Assembly: GCA_004154925.1 (NCBI GenBank)
Contig: QJNS01000039.1
Coordinates: 3,009 to 67,008 of the forward strand
DNA: 64,000 nucleotides
Source: Monosporascus cannonballus
Lineage: Eukaryota > Ascomycota > Sordariomycetes > Xylariales
Direction of reading: 5' to 3'
Shown: positions 50,400-62,389 of the stretch, piece after piece
Position numbering within the stretch: the stretch's first letter is position 1
How the letters are laid out: the number at the start of each line of letters is the position of its first letter
Position numbers and translations under genes: made by a program
The notes under the pieces: model-generated
Seen by the model: the letters and a program-made list of their open reading frames with translations, nothing else
The model's database searches: none
Told to the model about the DNA's origin: nothing

Positions 50400-52300
50400 G
50401 AGATTAAAATAAGTGAAATAATACGGGTATATTAATAACTAGATTAACACTTGCTTTTCTTTCTAAGAAGAAAATAGGTAATTACTTATAAAGCAATTAC
50501 TACGTAATAATTTCGTAATTATTGCGTAAAATGACATATAAAAGACTTAACGTCTGGTTCATAATACGTATATTTTTTAACTCTTTGTTCATTCTTTTCC
50601 ATTTTAAATCTTTTCTTAAATTTTTTAAAAAAGTATTTTATAATATATTATAATAAAAAAGTTATTTTTATTAAAGAGTTATAATAATTTTATAACTAAT
50701 GTAAATACGTAATAATTAATGATAAAATACAATCTGTATAATCTGTTAAAATAAGTAATATATTTTGGAAAACTTGAAATAAAATAAATAAAATATCGAT
50801 AATTCTACACGCAGAAAAGGCTTATCAATTTTAAGAATAATATTTTTAATATATATATGTTCTTTTTATTATTATTATCTTTATCGGCATATAATTTGTT
50901 ATTTATTCGTAATAGTCGTTTTTAAATTAACTACAGACTTTTGTATATTTTCGTTATTAATTAACAACGGAGTAAATCTTTGTTCCCATTTTGTTATTTC
51001 GATTTTTTACGTTTTAGATATAACATTTTACGATATTTGTTGAAAATATTTTAAAATAGCTTTTTTATGGAAACATAAATACGTTTTTTATAAAGATTTC
51101 TTTATAATTTTGTTTTAAAACAGTTTGCGAAATTCAGTATTTTTGCTATATTAAAATTATAGTTCATACGTTAACGTGTGGTTATAAAGTTAATAAAGCT
51201 TTAAAATATATCGATATATACGTTGTTTTTCGAATTAATAATACAGTTATAATATAGGTAAATTTTGTATTTTATTATTATTTTGAAATAATATTGTGAA
51301 TTTATAACGATAAATTCGGAGCATTTCTATTACGTTTATATTCGATTATATTATAAATTTTAGAAACTTATTCAAATTAAGGCCGTGAATTAAGTCAAAA
51401 TTAACAGTTTTGATAATATTTATATTTTTCTTAAAAGCAAAGTTAGTTTTTTTGGTTTTTTATTAACGTATAAGTTAAAAAGGCTTGTATTAATATTAAA
51501 TTCATAAAAAAATGCAAATGTTTTTCGTTATTATTTTATGACAAATCGTACTATTAATTCGATATTAATTCGGTATCAAACTGTTAGTAATTAATGCTAG
51601 TATTTTTTAAGTTTGTAATTCGACTTCTATATCAAGTAATTTCTTTTTCGCTTTTTTTTAAATTATATCTATTATATTAGAAATGTTATAACATGATTAC
51701 AACCAGGCTATAAAGCTTTTTATATAAAAATAAATGTTATATTTGGAAAATTAATTTGTAATTTATAATTTGCTAATTAAACAAAGTGTATTATATTTTT
51801 GGGAAAGGTTTTTACTAGGTTTCTATTAATTAATATATTAAATGGAAATATTTGTTCTTTATCTTTCCAAAATAGCTTCGTAAAACGATTTTTATTATAA
51901 TACTTTTTATGCATATTTAAGATTTATAAAATTATTTTTATAATGTTTTTATTATTATAAGTTTTGTTAAATTATTTTTATGAATTTAAAGGCTTTAAGT
52001 CATTTAGCTTTAAAAAAGTGTTTTTTAACATTTATAATACTTATTAGAGAAGTGTTTGAAGTTATTATATTTTCATTATAAAATAATAATTATTATAAAT
52101 AAATTGTGCTATTAAAAAATAGAGCTTTTAATTTGATTAATTTAAATTATTCAATATTTATAAATAATATTTTACTTGAACCGTTTATAATATATTCCTT
52201 TATTAACGTAATATACATATCTACTAAAAGGAACCGATGTTTTTAATTATATTAAAAAGATTAAAATATATAAGCAATAATATTAGTATATTTGAATTAT
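50400..52300. other. AT-rich stretch, no recognisable feature
   Basis: About 1.9 kb of very AT-rich, stop-dense DNA on both strands. Some words resemble the 44.6 kb region of element E (for example TTATTATTATAAGTTTT at about 51948), so it may be further decayed transposon DNA. Nothing can be supported. Confidence 0.4.
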
Positions 52301-52999
52301 TACCATTTAAAACAAAATGGGCTACAAAAAAGCTTTACAAGATAATTGAAAGCAAATAATGCCACTGAAACAGCTATTTGCGATTTTAGGATTAATATAA
52401 TTATTAATTTAAAAGAGATAAATTTAATATATTATAAAAAGATGTTTTAAAAAAGTAAAGAAAGATTATTAATATTACTTAATATTTATTCTAAATTTGA
52501 AGAATAAAAAGAATATTAAAATAACAATTCGTATTTTTAGCGTAAAGATATAAAAGGACGATATTAACGTAATTTAAAAAGAGGTTATATAATAAATATA
52601 TAAAATAATTACTTTATAAGAAAAAAGTAATAAGAAAGTAAAAAATAATTTTAAGAATTCGAAAACGAAATATATCATTAAAAACAACAAATATAAAAAC
52701 TTAACGAGTTATATATAAAAATATGAAAAGCTTTTAAAAATTGGAAAAGAAAAAGGCTATTTAAAAGATATTCGTATAAACACCGAAATATATTAATATA
52801 TTATAGGAATAAAATACGGCACGATTGGCTGAAATTACATTACATTAAGTATTATTTGTGAATTTATTTTAATATACAAATATAAGTGAAATCTTTATAT
52901 AATGATAAATATCGAATATTAAAATTTAACTTTGGAAAAAGAAAAAATTAAAAGTAAAATTCATTGTTGCGAAATTTTGATTGAAAAACAATAGGAACG

Positions 53000-53118
53000 T
53001 GTGATGATATGCACTGCTAGTCCTTATAAGGTGGATTAGGGTGTCCAAACCCCAATTGGGGTTTGGAATTGCTGATCTTTTAGTATTTTGGTTAGCGTCG
53101 CACCCTCGCTATCTTACA
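53000..53118 (+). repeat. Short palindrome-bearing TG...CA repeat, copy 1
   Basis: This copy begins TGTGATGATATGC and ends CTATCTTACA. Bases 53044-53067 form a perfect 24-bp palindrome built on CAATTG. It lies inside the protease region of element G. The left flank GAACG and right flank TAACG share AACG, consistent with a target duplication. Its GC content is far above the surroundings. Confidence 0.75.
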
Positions 53119-53630
53119 TAACGGCTAATTTCAATATCGGTTTATTTTAAAGATTACGATATAACTTTAACAATATTATAAAGCCGTTAATATTCTGCTT
53201 TAATTAATAAAGATATTAAGTAAATAAAGGATATTTTAATTTATACAGATTTAGCATTTTCAGAAAACGAAATTTTAATATTAGATCGAAAATAAGAACC
53301 AATAGAAATATGAAAATATAATAAATACTTTATTATTTAAAAGGCATTACGTATTATTATTAAAACGAAATTTTAGCCAATAAATAACAGTTTATAATAA
53401 TAATTCCAAAATTACAAAGGCTTTAGCTAAAATATTACTAAAAAATAGTAAATATAAATAATCTTCTTAAAAGGTATTTAATATAAAAGTACTAAACTAT
53501 AACATATAAAATTATAAGACAATATTTAAAAGGTTAAATTTAGGGTTTCCAATTATTTCTAAGATATTGTATATTTTTCGTGGTTAAAAATATCAAATAT
53601 AAGAACTTCGAATTAATTATCCGTAATTAC

Positions 53631-53837
53631 TATGGGAATACAGCCACTATGAGGATGAGGCTGGTAGCCGACCAGCCACCGATCAGCCACCGACCTACTT
53701 ACTAATATAAATCCACCATCTGGCAGCTAGCGGGAAACGCCAGATAGAAGTAATCTAATACACTCATGTCTTGAAATCTGCTCTACGACTGGCCGAAGAC
53801 CATCTCACCCTAGCCCACAGCTATCCATTATCTTATA
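53631..53837 (-). repeat. 206-bp solo LTR, copy 1 (reverse)
   Basis: This is the reverse complement of the repeat at 61956-62161, with about 10% differences that are mostly C/T or G/A. Its terminal TG and CA have become TA, as expected from RIP. The flanks ATTAC and ATTAA look like an imperfect target duplication. It is inserted in the reverse transcriptase part of element G. Confidence 0.75.
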
Positions 53838-55539
53838 ATTAAATTATATTATTTTAGTGAATGAGTATAATAAAGAAAAAATATATATAATTTAAAAAAT
53901 CCAGAATAATGAAAATATTTAAAATACTTTATATTTTAAATATTTAATCGTATAAATACAGTATTTAAACATATTAATATTCTTTTAACGAATTATAAGA
54001 TATATAATGCAAAAGCGTTTCCATATTTATATTATATAGTATTTCGAATATATATTTATGGTCTTTATCACGGCAATATAATATATAAAATACGATAATT
54101 TAAATTAATAATAAACAAAGTTAATGTTCTAAGTAAATATTGAAACACTTAAAATATATTATGATATTAAATTGTGTTAAAATAAATGTAAAAAGAGTTT
54201 TGTGAATATAAATTACTATACGTTAATTATGGTTAAAAAGATACAAATAATTTTGTAATTCTTAAAAATAAAAAGAAAGGCATTTGAAATTTTAGTAGAA
54301 TTGTTATGCTTTTGTGTATTTTTCCAAAAAAGGCTTAATTAAATATATCAAAGTGCAAAAAGAGCTATAAAACTTGAAAATATAAGTATTAGGAAATTAA
54401 TATTAATTATAAACAATGTAATACACTTTATCAAAAGGAAAACCGATATTTCGAATTATACATTAAACGTGATAATTAAATTACGAAACAATTAAAATAT
54501 CGTATGCTTAATTACATTATTATTACAAATTATATCAAACCAATATAATTACCGCATTTTAAATAAAGAATTTATAATTATTATCATAGATTTTCAACAG
54601 TTTAGAGATCTTTTAAAAGGAATCTTTATTAGATCAAGGCCTATATTAATTATAAAAGTTTTACGCGTTTTATCATAGCTAAAAAAACCTACGAATCAAG
54701 AATAACGATATATAAAAAAATTAATGAATTTTATTGCGGTTTTATTTATAAAAAGGCTTGAAAAAACGATAAAGCCGATATTGTAAATAAATAATTCTCA
54801 TTACAAAAGAATTAATTAAAATTAAATATATACTTTTCGATACTATATTAAAAAGGCATCTGTATTTATAACAGATTAAAATAATTTAAGTTATGTTATA
54901 AATTATTTTGCTAAAATAGTAAAATTAGCATAAAACTTAATAAAATTGTAAAGGTTTAAGGAAGTTGTAAATGTGAAAACAAAATTAACATGTGTTTAAT
55001 ACGTTATATGTATAAATGTTCGTTAAATACATTTCGAGAAATTTATAAAACTTTAACATGACTTACACGAATTTATTATTTTTCTAAAATAAAATGATAG
55101 TTTAATACGTTCGATAATAGTCCGATATTAATAAGAACATCAATATATAATTGACGAAAAGCTAGAATTATTGCTGATTTTAAAACGATTATAAAATTCG
55201 TTTTTTATATATTGCAATATTAAATTTCATTTACTAGAAAATCTAATAATAAAAAGTATTTTAATAGTATTTCCGCAATCGTCGACAGATATACGAAGCT
55301 TTCTTTTTTTTTTACTATGATTAAATAATGACAAAATCGAGTAAATAAAAGATATAATTCTGGAAAACATATTTTAATATATACTTGGTATTTTATAAAA
55401 TTCTTCTTAATAAAAGAATTACATCTATTTCGAAATTTTAGTAAAGTCTTATAACATAAATCGGTTTAAATTATAAATTATTTGATTCATTTACACATTA
55501 AACGAACTATGAAAGAGAACAATTAAAAATACTGGATGG

Positions 55540-55670
55540 TGATGGTCGTAAGTGATATCTAGGGGTTCAACCTATAGCGAAAAAGAACTCCTTAATATAC
55601 ATGCGAGACCCGGGCTTTTTGATCAGCCGAGCCTGATCATGGGCGTAACACCCCGCCCCACTTCAATAAG
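55540..55670. other. GC-richer island between elements G and F
   Basis: About 130 bases of normal composition (GGGTTCAACCTATAGCG, GCGAGACCCGGGC, CACCCCGCCCCAC) between two RIP-damaged elements. It contains two TGATCA words 14 bp apart (TGATCAGCCGAGCCTGATCA). It is probably the remnant of another insertion or of original host DNA. Nothing identifies it further. Confidence 0.4.
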
Positions 55671-56168
55671 TTTATACGACTTAATATCTTTAATTTTTAT
55701 AAAAGCCCATTTAAATATTATAAATGTAAGAAATTAAGCTATAAATGCGTAAATTACAAATCTAAAAACGCGACGAAAACCCTATTATTTCGGCTATATA
55801 GAAATCGACATCCGAAGGCTATACAAATAAAACGTTATAATATATAACAATAAATCAAACCAATCCCCAGATGTAAACCTAAAAAAGGAGCCGGAATAAA
55901 CGTATACGTTTAATCCATTTCGGCTAATAATTATAAAATGGTCGAAATAAAGCCGCTTTTCAAAAAGAAAGCATTTGTTAAAAGAAATACGGGGGATATA
56001 ATAATACAAATAAAAATAAATACCGGAGCATAAATAAATATTATAAGCAAAAATTAATAAAAAAGCTTAACCTTTAATTAATTTCCGTAAATATTTCGGG
56101 TCTTATCGGCGCTAATAACGCGTATATCAAATATTATGGAGCTTACGAAATTCCTGTTAACATAATAA

Positions 56169-56296
56169 TGTAAGGTAGCTGGAGGCTTGTTACATACACT
56201 CTTATAAGGTGGATTAGGGTGTTCAAACCCCAATTGGAGTTTGGAATTGCTGACCTTTTAGTATTGTGGCTAGCATTGCACCCTCGTTATCCCACA
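56169..56296 (+). repeat. Short palindrome-bearing TG...CA repeat, copy 2
   Basis: 128 bp starting TGTAAGGTAGCTGG and ending GTTATCCCACA, with an exact 5-bp target duplication AATAA (56164-56168 and 56297-56301). The ends also form a short inverted repeat (TGTAAGGTAGC against TGTGGGATAAC). It is inserted in element F just after the protease region. The central palindrome is imperfect here. Confidence 0.8.
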
Positions 56297-58704
56297 AATA
56301 AATAATAACGAGAACGAACGAAAGTTTAAGCAAATTTATTTTGTAATATGCCATAATTAAAAGGCGTCCGATTTTTTATTATTTACACAAGAAATAGGCA
56401 AATTAAACATTTTATTAGATATAGCTATATATTAATAATTATATAAATTACTGCAACAGGTTAACGGGCAGGAAATCACAAACCTAGCGCTTTCCGATAT
56501 GCAAATCTATATTGTTAATATGGTAAACCTAGCCGACAAATTAAATATTTCAGAATTTGGAGAATAATAAAAACGGAGGATAATTAAGTTTTTTATATAC
56601 CTGGAAGGTTTTCGGTAAATATATTCCGAAAATGTAACGAAAAAACTTTTTTAATTACTAAAGGTAAAATATGTAATAAACCTAATCCTAGGAAAAACAC
56701 CTTTATTTGGTCTAATTTACCCCATTTCGGAAGCTTAGCAAAAATTATTCGAAAAGTATATCCCAAAAAACTTAAAAGCAAAACGGATACGTTATTTAAA
56801 AGCGGACGTAAAGGTATTAGTATTATTTATGCTTAAAAAAGCGGGAAATTTCCGATTATGTATTAATTTACGGGGTTAAATCAGGTAACGATAAACAATT
56901 AATATTTTTTTTATTTTTGATTTTAAAAATAATAAAATACTTAAAATTAAACAAGATATATTCGAAACTCAATTTTAAAGATGTTGATTACTGTATTAAA
57001 ATTAAAAAAATCAACTGATAAAACACCGCTATTCAAATTGAATACGGACAATTTAAATATATAATTATATTATTTAGTTTTACTAATATGGCGGCCATAT
57101 TTTAAGCCGATATAAATAAAGTATTAATTAAATTAATTAACAATGTGTACGTAATATATTTAAATAATATAATTATTTACTTCGATTACGAACAGAAAAT
57201 ACGCGAAATATTTTTAAATGGTTTACGAACAGTTATTATAACATTCATTATAGATTAAAACGTTTAAATACGAACTTTTCAAAAGAATTTAAAATTTTTA
57301 AAATTTATAATTAATACCAGCGCCTTAAAGATAAACCGCTGACGGGTCGATATTATTGAAATATAACTAAAGCCAAAATTAATATATGATATTTAAGTAT
57401 TTTTAGAATTCGCGAATTTTAATTAGAAATTTATCGCCTATTATTTGCGCCTAATCGAACCCATTATTAGGTTTCTAAAAAGGGCATAAAGCAAAATTAA
57501 AGTAACAAAATTCAAGTAGCTCCAAAAAATTAAGAAAACTTTCCGAAAATTAAAAGATCTTTTTTAATCGGCGACCATTTTTCGATACTAAAATAACGCT
57601 AAAAATACTAGGGTTAAAATAAATATCTCGATAAAAGCTATATTAAGAATATTTTTATAAAAATATAGAATGTATTAACGCCTAGTTATATATTAATTGA
57701 GACAATTAAATCCCATCGAAAAACGGTAGATTATAAGGCAATAAAAATTATTGGCGATTATAAAAAGACTACAATATTAGCGATAATAGTTTGAGAGTAC
57801 GGGAATTTCTTTTTATATTTACCGATTATATGGCGTTAAAGATCATAGTAACGGCGCCGGCGCGTAATTTTAAAAAACGATTAACCCGATAAATTTATAG
57901 CCTTACGTAATTAAATCTTGAAATCTAATACCAACCAGGCCGTTAACTCGGCGGATAAATTATTTAAACTCTCGGATTATATATTAAGAGAAATTACGTA
58001 TAGTAACGTGCTTTTCCCGTTATCTTAAAAATTGGAATTTACGAATAATATACCGAAAAACCTTCGTTATACGATCGCAAAAAACTTTTGAAAAAACAAA
58101 CAAAAAATTATGGATCTGATACATTTATCGTTTACAAATAGCAATATAAACGCGAATCGTAATAATAATATAATTAGCGGTTAAATAACAGGAATTATAA
58201 ATTGCGACCGTATTAAGATTAAATTTCGAAAAATCTAAAAAAACGAAATTAATGCTAAAATTATTATTTATAATTAATACGTTTTACGTTTCTTAACCAA
58301 AGAACTGGCCAAACACGAAACCGCGTTATAGCCGAAAACTTCCCTATAATTTTACGATTAAGTCCGAAAACTATAAACTAAATCTTTGGATATTGTGGAG
58401 CTAATATAGATAACTGGATATTAGGTCGGTATAAAAAGGAGATATTTCTTAAATTTAAATAAAGTTTTGCATTATCGGAATAAATTCGTAATCCGGTTGT
58501 AAAATATTTTATGGAAATAATTAATTAATTAATATTATACTAATTCGAAATTAAAACATATATGATATATTCATACGCTAGAATTAATAATCAGAAACTT
58601 TTATTCGAAAATTAAAGCGAACATTGTCCGAAAATATACCAAATAATGTCCGAATTGTTAGGGTATAATACAGCCACGTAATAAACCATATAAATAATTA
58701 TAGC

Positions 58705-58956
58705 TTGTCGTTACTTAAACAATTTTTCAAAAGAATCTCGTTAAATTTTATTACGAGGCTTTTTAAAAGCTTAGGTTTAGACGGGCTAAAGTCCGACGTA
58801 ATTCTAGTAATCGTCGACCGTTTTACGAAATGGGAATTATTTATTCTTATAGTTAAAACCTTAATTATAACCGAATTAGCGCGATTGCTTTACGACGAAA
58901 TTAAATGCAAATTTGGTACTTATCCAGAATTATTAATAATAAAAATAAGTTGCTAA
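58705..58956 (+). pseudogene. Integrase core fragment of element F
   Basis: An open stretch of about 80 codons covering the start of the Gypsy integrase catalytic core. It shows DVILVIVDRFTKWELFI (the first catalytic Asp region, family D-x-I-L-V-V-V-D-R-F-T-K) and ELARLLYDEI followed by FGTYPELLIIK (family FG-P-xx-IxSDR). The second catalytic Asp region reads IIKISC instead of ISDRG. Stops follow at once. Confidence 0.75.
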
Positions 58957-60924
58957 CGAATTAATTCTAGGCGGAATTTAAAAAAAAATAAAACTTAAAA
59001 CGGCGAATATTAACCGTTTATTATCCGCAAACCGATAAATAAATAAAACGTACTTATTAAATTTTAACATGTTATTTCCGTAATTACGTTAATAAGCATT
59101 ATGATAACTAATGTTATTACGAAATGCGAAATCCGTATATAATAATATGCAAAATATATTTACCGGCCTTTTTCTGTTAGAAATCTTATATAGATATTAT
59201 TTAAGGATAATAAAATATTTTTTACAAAGATTTGAATGATAGGTATAAGGAATTAAGGGGCGTTCCGAAAAAATAACGGCTATTCGTTAAACAATATCCG
59301 AATACTGGGAAAAAGTAACGGCAGCTCAGAAAAAGATTATGATCGGCGTTATACGTCCACGGAATTTTAATTAAGGTAATAATAAAGTTATTAATCTAAA
59401 ATTTTAATATAAAAAAATAAAAAGGTGGCATTTATTTACGTCCAGGTTGCAATTAAAAAAAGAAGATGCTTCTAAATATATAAAGTAATTTTTTTTACCC
59501 AATACTAACAAATATGTAATATATTTCCAATATCTTTATCAAAACCGTAATATAACCGAGAACCGGGCAACGTCCAAAATAACGTTATCGGACCTAATAA
59601 AAAATATGATAAATAAAAAATACAAAATATCGTCCACCACTAAAATAATCGGGGATAACACAAATATCTAATTAAATAAGAAGGTTGGCTCGCTGAATAC
59701 AATACGTAAAAACTCCGAAAGCATTTCGAATATAAGTTTAAGATATTACAGCGTTATAAGAAAAAATATTAAATACGTATATAAAAATAGAACGATTTAA
59801 AAGTCGTAAAATAATAACAGTTTTATCGGAAACGGACCGTTTAATAAATACAGAATTATAAAAGGTAATTTTAAATAAAATTAAAATATTGAACTTAAAA
59901 TATTAATTACATAATTGTTTTGGAGCTTTTAACGAATAGTTACTTTATTATATATCGGTCGGAAATCGACCGATTAAATAACTATAATTCTTTCGTAAGT
60001 AAGATAAAAGGTAAACGGAAACCAATGACCGACGTAAAAAATATCGAACTTTTATTTTGAAAATCAAATTTTCTGCTTAATTATTAAATTTTACGTTAAT
60101 TAGCTTTTAATAAGCGTATTAAGAAAGTTGATACCGGAATATCGGAAAGAAATTAAAAAAACATATAACAGTAAAAGGCGAGTACGTTTGTTAATTTTGC
60201 TAGGCGTAAAACCCCAAAAGAATTCGGGAACGTTCTATTTTTTACAAGAAATAAGGGCTAGGTAACCGGAATATAATCGGTCGCTGGTCGGAAATAAGTT
60301 GCTGCTCTTAAAACGGTTAAGGTATCTGGGCTTAATAACGGCTTTGCTGGACACAGGCTTTTTTTAATTATAGTTATTAATAAATATTAAGGCCTTATCG
60401 AAACGTCGGAAACCGGGCAGAAAATGCTCGTGAGCAGAGAACGTAACGGCATAACGATTTTCAAAAATTTCCTTATCTATAAAAATATTATGGGATTACG
60501 TTTAATCGGAAATGAATTATAAAATAATAAAAAGAAAATTAAAATATTTACAAATATAACCTAAGTTTGCAAACATATAAAATAACGTTAAAACTAGACC
60601 TCTGCAAATATAACGGATATTTGGAAATTTATTTCCGATACGGAAAGAAAACGATATTTTTTTTAATAATAATTGCCTTAAAAGCAAATTCGGCTGTGCA
60701 AAAGATGTCGACTCGGCGACCAATCGCAAATATGTTATTATGCGCAGATTCGATACCCGTAATACGAACCGTTTTAAGTTCGTCGATTAACTTTTAGTTC
60801 TAGACGGTAAAATAAACGATAATGTAAGATAACGCAGCCCTCTATAGCTAAAAAGGCTAGAACAGGACCCCATATATCCTGATAAAACGTCTCCAAATAT
60901 CAAGAAAAGTAACTAGTTGCTGAT

Positions 60925-60995
60925 ATAGCCTAGAAGGGTTTGGAATTGCCGATCTTTTGTCTTGTGGTTAGCGTCGCACCCTTACTTATCTTACA
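60925..60995 (+). repeat. Short palindrome-bearing repeat, partial copy 3
   Basis: The right half of the 128-bp repeat (GGGTTTGGAATTGC, GGTTAGCGTCGCACCC, ATCTTACA) is clear. The left half, including half of the palindrome, is missing or unrecognisable. GATAA follows the end and also occurs at 60881-60885, but a target duplication is not certain. Confidence 0.6.
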
Positions 60996-60999
60996 GATA

Positions 61000-61524
61000 A
61001 TCTAAGTAACGGTTTTAAAAACGACCGGAATTTAAACAAAAATTAAACGGCGATATTAACGATAATAAAAATAAGTATTTACCGTACGAAATGTTTTATA
61101 ATAATAAATAAATACGATATAATTTAAAACGCCCGGAATTTAAACGCAAATTGTACTGTAATCGAAATAATAGTAGATTATACAAATACAATCTGATTTA
61201 TTGCCGCCTATACTACGATTAAGGTCCGGATTATTATCCGTATTAAAAAGGTAACGTTTAAAAATTTCTAGCCGTTACCAGTATAAAAATATTACCTTTT
61301 ATTAAACGATTTACAAAAAATAGACATAACGAATAGAGATAGGACGAAAACCGTATGAAAAGGAAACGAAAATAAAAATGCGAAAAAAATGAAACAAATA
61401 AGTAAAGTAAAGTTAAAAATCGAATAAAAATAAGAAATGAAATAAAATAAAATTAATTATGTAACGTAATACGTATTAATTATTACTGCAATTACGTATA
61501 ACATAATATAATTTATGTACTTAA
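61000..61524. other. AT-rich spacer between elements F and D
   Basis: Stop-dense sequence with a weak internal repeat: GACCGGAATTTAAACAAAAATTAAA near 61023 and GCCCGGAATTTAAACGCAAATTGTA near 61132, about 110 bp apart. It is probably the far 3' part of element F. No gene seen. Confidence 0.4.
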
Positions 61525-61894
61525 TATAACGGCTAAGCAACTTAACCAATTATTAATCCTTAATCGTACGGATTTATATTAATAAAATATTATGGAAAAC
61601 AAAATACTAAATATAATAATTATATTACGTTTCGGAATACCAAAAATAATTTAAATAACGATGTTATATTATAAATTAAAGTTGTTTCAATTATGGAAAT
61701 AACGAACGTATTATATTTATTTTTTTCGACTTTGTCAAACCTGGCTTTATGGGCTTTACGATAGCTCCTGTCGAGCCTGGCTTGGTGGGCTTTACGATAG
61801 ATCCTATCGAGCTATTACGTGATTCGATTTTTATGGCTTAGTTATTTTCTTGTTCCGATCGTTTCCCGAGGCTGCAGCCCATTAAATCATAATA
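61525..61894 (-). repeat. LTR of element D
   Basis: 370 bp from TATAACGGCTAAGC to AAATCATAATA, matching the ends of the element C LTRs (TGTGACGGC... ...TCGTAACA) after RIP-type changes. It contains a tandem 36-bp duplication at 61740-61811. Confidence 0.8.
61740..61811. repeat. Tandem 36-bp duplication in the LTR of element D
   Basis: Units 61740-61775 and 61776-61811 each begin CCTGGCTT and end TCGAG, with about four differences. They are GC-rich within an AT-rich LTR. They are absent from the B and C LTRs, so they arose in the D lineage, probably in the U3 promoter region. Confidence 0.85.
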
Positions 61895-61955
61895 CGATTT
61901 TCCCTTTCAACAATTTTCGTCCCGAAAATTTTCTTTTTTTTCTCTCTTTTTTTTT

Positions 61956-62161
61956 TGTAAGATAATGGACAGCTGTGAGCTGGGTGAGGTGATCTCCGAC
62001 CAGTCGTAGAGCAGATTCCAAGAAGTGAGTGTATTAGGTTACTTCCATCTGGCGTTTCCCATTAGCTGCCAGATGGTGGATTTATATTAGTGAGTGGGTC
62101 GGTGGCTGATCGGTGGCTGGTCGGCTACCAGCCTCATCCTCATAGGGGCTGTATTCTCACA
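61956..62161 (+). repeat. 206-bp solo LTR, copy 2
   Basis: Starts TGTAAGATAATGGACAGC and ends GCTGTATTCTCACA. It is flanked by TTTTT on both sides (61951-61955 and 62162-62166), a 5-bp target duplication though in a T-rich context. No internal retrotransposon sequence is attached, so it is a solo LTR left by recombination. It is inserted between the LTR and the antisense frame of element D. Confidence 0.8.
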
Positions 62162-62389
62162 TTTTTATATATAAGTTTTCTTTTGCCATCGTATCGGGTT
62201 GTATTAAAACCCCGATTAATAGGAAAACGAAGGAATGAAATAACTTATTTAAGGTTATTACTTTTTAAACAATAAACATACTTATATATTTATATTATGC
62301 TTATTACGGGTTATTATTTTGTCGTACGTTTTTGTTGGATTCCTCCCGATACGAGAAATAGGTAATACGGAATTAAGGCCTTTATAACG

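Larger units (their letters stand above)
43080..50400 (-). mobile_element. Element E: ancient Gypsy element, boundaries approximate
   Basis: Two diverged direct repeats, about 43085-43850 and about 50020-50370, share the order TTTAATTAAAA, TATTATTTATAT, AATTAAATTACTT, CATTTAAAA, CATTGGCCGAGA/CTTGGCCGAAAT, TAACGCTAGG/CAGCGTTAGG and TCGTAATATTA. I take them as LTRs. Between them the minus strand carries Gypsy reverse transcriptase remnants at about 47200-46860 (VPKPKESK, then NYK.LNNIIIKNGYFLTFI, matching the family VPKK-DGS... VDYRALNKVTIKNRYPLP region). It is far more decayed than A-C and no target duplication could be fixed. The left repeat is longer because of a minisatellite. Confidence 0.55.
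52300..55515 (+). mobile_element. Element G: decayed Gypsy element related to B
   Basis: The plus strand carries, in order, a protease region (about 52770-53170, INTEIYQYIIGIKYGTIG and CEILIEKQ matching the corresponding part of B near 21620-21840), a lost reverse transcriptase segment, RNase H (about 54430-54800, TDISNYTLNVIIKL and EFIIIIIDFQQFRDLLKG), and integrase to about 55510 (IGLNYKLFDSF, then a remnant of the QTERE run). A 119-bp repeat is inserted in the protease region at 53000 and a 206-bp solo LTR at 53631. No LTRs could be assigned to G. It ends abruptly near 55530. Confidence 0.6.
55680..61020 (+). mobile_element. Element F: Ty3/Gypsy element, LTRs not found
   Basis: Plus-strand order: a gag Cys-rich knuckle (KCPFKYYKCKKLSYKCVNYK near 55703), protease (about 55970-56160), reverse transcriptase (about 56740-57250, INYRGLNQVTINNQYF-like segment near 56860 and VIYLNNIIIYF near 57149), RNase H (about 57560-57900) and integrase (about 58100-59000, open piece 58705-58956). 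The family YLDD box reads YLNN after G-to-A changes. F is a different family from B, C, D and G. A 128-bp repeat is inserted at 56169, and a partial copy lies near 60930. Confidence 0.65.

Noticed and set aside
53000..53118. tRNA gene or tRNA-derived SINE
   Set aside because: Some stem-loops could be drawn on either strand, but no A box or B box and no cloverleaf with an anticodon could be fitted. TG...CA ends with a 5-bp duplication point to an LTR or MITE-like element.
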